Source: Clostridiales bacterium
Lineage (GTDB): Bacteria > Bacillota > Clostridia > Saccharofermentanales > Saccharofermentanaceae
Length of the DNA stretch: 64,000 bases
Assembly (NCBI GenBank): GCA_017617995.1
Contig: JAFZVE010000073.1
Coordinates: forward strand, 1 to 64,000
Reading direction: 5' to 3'
The position numbers and the translations under genes are program-made. Below, piece after piece: positions 61,094 through 64,000 of the stretch. Positions within the stretch are counted from its first letter, which is position 1; every line of letters starts with the position of its first letter. Under the pieces are notes generated by a model that saw nothing but the letters and a program-made list of their open reading frames with translations, was not told the origin of the DNA and made no database searches.

Positions 61094-62230
61094 ATGGCTG
61101 AGATGAAGTGTCCTCTTTGCAGCGCCGATATGGCATTTGACGATTTCACCCACGCATGGCTCTGCCCGGCATGCGGAAAAAGTATAGCGGAGAAAAAAGA
61201 AGTTACCGAGGTGCCGGTAGTTGCGCCTGCGCCGATTGTCAAACCGGAACCGAAGGCGGAGACACCACCTCCGGCAAAACCTGTTGCTGTCGCCACACCG
61301 GTCGTTTCCGTCCCCAAGGCCCCGCCCGCTCAGGTCGTGAAATCCCCGGCACCGGAAGCCAAACCAGTTGCCTCCGCATCTGCGCCGATCAACATTCCGT
61401 CCTCGGACAGGCCGGGAGCCGCGGAAATACAGGAGGCTTACACAGCCATCCAGAGCGGGCAGTTCGAGTCCGCCCTCAAGATTCTTTCCGGCCTGAAGAA
61501 AAGAAAGATTCAGATCGCAAGATCTACGATCCTTACTCTTTTCTGCGGTTATAGAGTTACCTCGACAGAGGAACTTCTTAAGAAGATATCCGGAAGTGCC
61601 ATGAACCTGAAGAAGTTCACAGAGCGATCAGAATGGAAAGATATCACAGCCGCACTTCCCTCGAGCCGTCGTGAATATGTCTCGGACATCATCGAATACT
61701 GCGTGATCGGCATCGAGCTTTCCGGTGATGCAAAGAAGATCATCCAGAGTTCCCGGCGCGCGCCCTCTTCACGTCCTTCCACATTCTCACAGATGGACAA
61801 AGAAGAGATCCACAACGAGCAGCGAGTGAAAAACATGGAGCGCAGCAAGCAGATCGAACAGATGTCCGTTGAGGAGATCGCCGAGGATTATGACAGCAGG
61901 CATCCGGATTACAGCGAGCCTATACGTGATAGAACTTCCATCCTCGGGCTCGCCCTCGACATCATTGATCTGGTCATGGATGACGGACCTACGAGGTCTC
62001 CTCGCCCGATCGCTTATCTGGGAAACTCGGAATATAATCCGAGCAAAGTACCGGCTCCTTCCAAACGCGTCGTGAACAGTAAGCCGTCGTCCACATCCAT
62101 CGTCGATGCACTCCTAAAACTCGAAAAACTCGGACTTAAGCGCGAAGAACTGCTCTCTCGTCAGACCGCACTTCTCGCTACGATCAACCATCTCGAGCAG
62201 AGCATCCTGACCGACCCGGGAAGAAAATAA
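61094..62230 (+). CDS. Zinc-ribbon protein with Pro/Ala/Val linker and unknown C-terminal domain
   Basis: 378 residues. The N-terminal ribbon has Cys6, Cys9, Cys24 and Cys27 (KCPLCSADM, LCPACGKS). A Pro/Ala/Val/Lys-rich linker runs to about residue 105. The rest is mostly helical, including a TPR-like AYTAIQSGQFESALKILSGLKK near 115 and a long charged helix (NEQRVKNMERSKQIEQMSVE). The ATG at 61094 has GAGGTG upstream; an earlier in-frame start at 60962 would run through the promoter and is rejected. No function is known. Its layout parallels the protein at 30106-31041. Confidence 0.83.
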   Translation: MAEMKCPLCSADMAFDDFTHAWLCPACGKSIAEKKEVTEVPVVAPAPIVKPEPKAETPPPAKPVAVATPVVSVPKAPPAQVVKSPAPEAKPVASASAPINIPSSDRPGAAEIQEAYTAIQSGQFESALKILSGLKKRKIQIARSTILTLFCGYRVTSTEELLKKISGSAMNLKKFTERSEWKDITAALPSSRREYVSDIIEYCVIGIELSGDAKKIIQSSRRAPSSRPSTFSQMDKEEIHNEQRVKNMERSKQIEQMSVEEIAEDYDSRHPDYSEPIRDRTSILGLALDIIDLVMDDGPTRSPRPIAYLGNSEYNPSKVPAPSKRVVNSKPSSTSIVDALLKLEKLGLKREELLSRQTALLATINHLEQSILTDPGRK

Positions 62231-62249
62231 ACGCAGAGATCCGGGCTCG

Positions 62250-64000
62250 TTATCCCCGATCCAGATCTTCGAGCCACAGTGCGACCTTTGCATCACTCGG
62301 CATACGCCAGTCCCCTCTCGGCGACAGAGAAACCGAACCGACCTTCGGGCCATCCGGCAGGCAGCTTCTCTTGAACTGCTGTGTGAAGAAGCGCCGGAAG
62401 AATTTCCGCGCTGCCTCGACTACGTCCTCTTTCGCAAGTTCCGGGTAGGCATAGAGCGCATAGGCCGCCGAGCGTGCCGGCTCGAAACCGTATCGGAGAG
62501 TATAGTACAGGAAGAAATCGTTAAGATCGTACTTTCCGATCTTCTCCTCGGTCTTCTGTGCAATCGCCCCGTCCTCACTCGGTGTCAGTTCCGGTGTGAT
62601 CGGCGTATCGCAGATGGAGAAGATCACCTCTTTCAGTTCCTCATTTCCGCAGATCATGGCATATGACCTGCAGATATACTGGACCAGGGTCTTCGGCACA
62701 GAAGCATTCACCGCGTACATGGACATGTGGTCACCGTTATACGTACACCACCCGAGCGCAAGCTCAGAGAGATCACCCGTTCCGACCACAAGACCGTTCT
62801 TCATGTTCGCCGCATCCATCAGGATATAGGTACGCATCCTCGCCTGCGCGTTTTCATAGGTCACATCGCCCTCACCCTGATATGCCAATTCATGCCCGAG
62901 CTGGGAAAGATGCAGGTTTACCCCTTCCCCGATCGCAACTTCATAGGACTCATCCGCCAGCAGATGCAACAGTTTCCAAGCATTCCCCAGCGTATGCTCC
63001 GTCGTATTTCCTTCACTTGGAAGCGTATACCCGATGATATGGATATCCGGAACGATTTTCTTCGCCTCGGCACACACGAGCAGCGCCAGCGTCGAGTCCA
63101 GTCCTCCGGAGATGCCGATCACCAGATTCTTGATCCTCGTTGCCCGGACGCGTGTCGCCAGACCATTGGCCTGGATCTGCAGGATATTTCTGCACCGCTC
63201 ATCTCGCGCATGTTTACCCGCGGGCACGAAAGGATTTCTCGCGATCGGGTAATCGTACTTCTTCATGATCTCCGCCATGCCGGAGATATCGGTCTCGTCG
63301 GTCTCAGCAGCCTTCATACGTACCGGCACTCTTCTGTAATTCCCGGCAAAATCATTATCGAAAGTATTCTGTTTCCTTCGATCGTGCATGATCGGTCCCA
63401 GATCGACAAGTGTCTTCTCCACATGCGGATACGACGGGAAAAGCACTTCCGCCAGGAGTTTACCGCTCTGTGCGAGGATCGTATGTCCCGAGAAGACCAG
63501 ATCCGTACTGCTTTCGCCTGTTCCGGAAGAAACATAGATATAGGCACAGTAGCACGCTCCGCTCTGCTGGCTCACGAGCGATCTCCGGTACTCCTGTTTG
63601 CCGATCAGTTCATCGGATGCCGAAAGATTCGCGATGATGTTCGCGCCGGCCAGCGCCGCATGTGTGCTCGGTTTATCCGGGATCCACAGATCCTCGCAGA
63701 TCTCTACGCCCAGGACGGCACCGGTCACCGGATCCTCCGGAAGGATATCCACACCAAACGGCACCGTCATCTCGACCGGGAAGATCGTATTCTTGTCACC
63801 ACAGAGCGTGACACTCTTTCCTCTTACTTCCTTACCGGAAGCGAACCAGCGGCATTCGTAGAATTCCGAATAATTCGGAATATACGACTTCGGGATCAGT
63901 GCCTTGACCACACCCTCCGACAGGACGGCCGCGCAGTTATATAATTTGTTCCCGTATCGCAGAGGCACACCGACCAGTGCCGTCACACCTGTATCCGCCG
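62250..64000 (-). CDS. nadE: Glutamine-dependent NAD+ synthetase, intact glutaminase domain (5' end beyond the window)
   Basis: At least 583 residues; the frame stays open to the right edge, so the N-terminus is missing. The visible nitrilase-like glutaminase has the catalytic Lys in LIPKSYIPNYSEFY and the nucleophile Cys in GVEICEDLWIP (codon 63698-63696). The synthetase domain has GISGGLDSTLALLV and GTGDLSELALGW. It amidates nicotinate adenine dinucleotide using glutamine, the last step of NAD synthesis. Unlike the paralogue at 14386-16314 all visible key residues are present, so this is probably the housekeeping enzyme. A GTG near 63984 is not the start, because homology continues upstream of it. 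Confidence 0.95.
   Translation of the reverse strand, partial: ADTGVTALVGVPLRYGNKLYNCAAVLSEGVVKALIPKSYIPNYSEFYECRWFASGKEVRGKSVTLCGDKNTIFPVEMTVPFGVDILPEDPVTGAVLGVEICEDLWIPDKPSTHAALAGANIIANLSASDELIGKQEYRRSLVSQQSGACYCAYIYVSSGTGESSTDLVFSGHTILAQSGKLLAEVLFPSYPHVEKTLVDLGPIMHDRRKQNTFDNDFAGNYRRVPVRMKAAETDETDISGMAEIMKKYDYPIARNPFVPAGKHARDERCRNILQIQANGLATRVRATRIKNLVIGISGGLDSTLALLVCAEAKKIVPDIHIIGYTLPSEGNTTEHTLGNAWKLLHLLADESYEVAIGEGVNLHLSQLGHELAYQGEGDVTYENAQARMRTYILMDAANMKNGLVVGTGDLSELALGWCTYNGDHMSMYAVNASVPKTLVQYICRSYAMICGNEELKEVIFSICDTPITPELTPSEDGAIAQKTEEKIGKYDLNDFFLYYTLRYGFEPARSAAYALYAYPELAKEDVVEAARKFFRRFFTQQFKRSCLPDGPKVGSVSLSPRGDWRMPSDAKVALWLEDLDRG

Noticed and set aside
63970-63986. GTG start for the second nadE inside the window
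   Set aside because: The frame and NadE-like residues continue to the window edge, so the true start lies outside.
1-64000. Prophage, integrative element, IS or defence island
   Set aside because: No integrase, transposase, phage structural, restriction or cas genes were recognised. Accessory genes are scattered among housekeeping ones.

Overview
The window looks like a chromosomal segment of an anaerobic Firmicute of class Clostridia, possibly a gut, rumen or digester lineage such as Oscillospirales or Saccharofermentans relatives. This is inferred from strong AGGAGG-type ribosome sites, sigma-A promoters, a T-box upstream of pheST, BceRS-AB and Lnr-like resistance modules, a Re-citrate-synthase-like enzyme, a glpA-like/DUF1667 oxidoreductase pair and a domain-permuted GH3 beta-glucosidase. 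Base composition is about half G+C by eye. Genes are densely packed, with many 4-base ATGA overlaps. I see no rRNA, tRNA, CRISPR array, IS transposase or prophage genes.

Layout. 1-129: 5' end of an ECF sigma factor gene, leaving the left edge. 0.28-2.0 kb: proS. 2.2-8.2 kb: a plus-strand operon of two FAD oxidoreductases (the second fused to DUF1667) and a YfhO-type membrane protein. It converges on a minus-strand CBM-like/PIG-L deacetylase lipoprotein, a GLUG-type surface protein and a Re-citrate/homocitrate synthase-like enzyme. 12-13 kb: M48 protease. 13.3-17.6 kb: a tightly overlapped operon of a membrane protein, an NAD synthetase whose glutaminase nucleophile is lost, and an RlmI-like methyltransferase. 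17.6-20.4 kb: GH3. 20.6-24.4 kb: two lipoproteins flanking a GNAT-PPOX fusion.

24.6-29.3 kb: a complete Bce-type peptide-resistance module with a putative operator. 29.4-35.1 kb: mostly uncharacterised proteins (zinc ribbon with low-complexity tail, lipoprotein, PD-(D/E)XK-like nuclease, a membrane protein with a recurrent ectodomain). Among them lies an exact 54-bp tandem array of four hairpins. 35.2-39.1 kb: pheS-pheT with a T-box leader whose promoter overlaps the stop codon of a large GT-C-like membrane protein. 41.6-49.1 kb: metabolic and accessory genes (SUFU, serine hydrolase, GNAT, flavodoxin, QueT, argC, cytidylate-kinase-like, DASS/ArsB permease, DUF4230).

49.3-54.2 kb: an XRE regulator, an unlisted 54-residue gene, a PIN-like protein with a histone-H1-like tail, a stalked lipoprotein, and a membrane protein with Rossmann domains and a RyR-like C-terminus. 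54.3-59.8 kb: an Lnr/Yfi-type ABC exporter with its two-component system and a small membrane protein. 59.9-62.2 kb: an AraC-GGDEF fusion and a zinc-ribbon protein. 62.25 kb to the right edge: a second nadE, with its glutaminase residues intact and its 5' end outside the window.

The most unusual items are the paired intact and degenerate NadE proteins, the 54-bp hairpin array, the Rossmann-RyR membrane protein, the histone-tailed PIN-like protein, the AraC-GGDEF fusion and the duplicated-arm palindrome at 24.4-24.6 kb. All functions were assigned by reading motifs. No database search was run.
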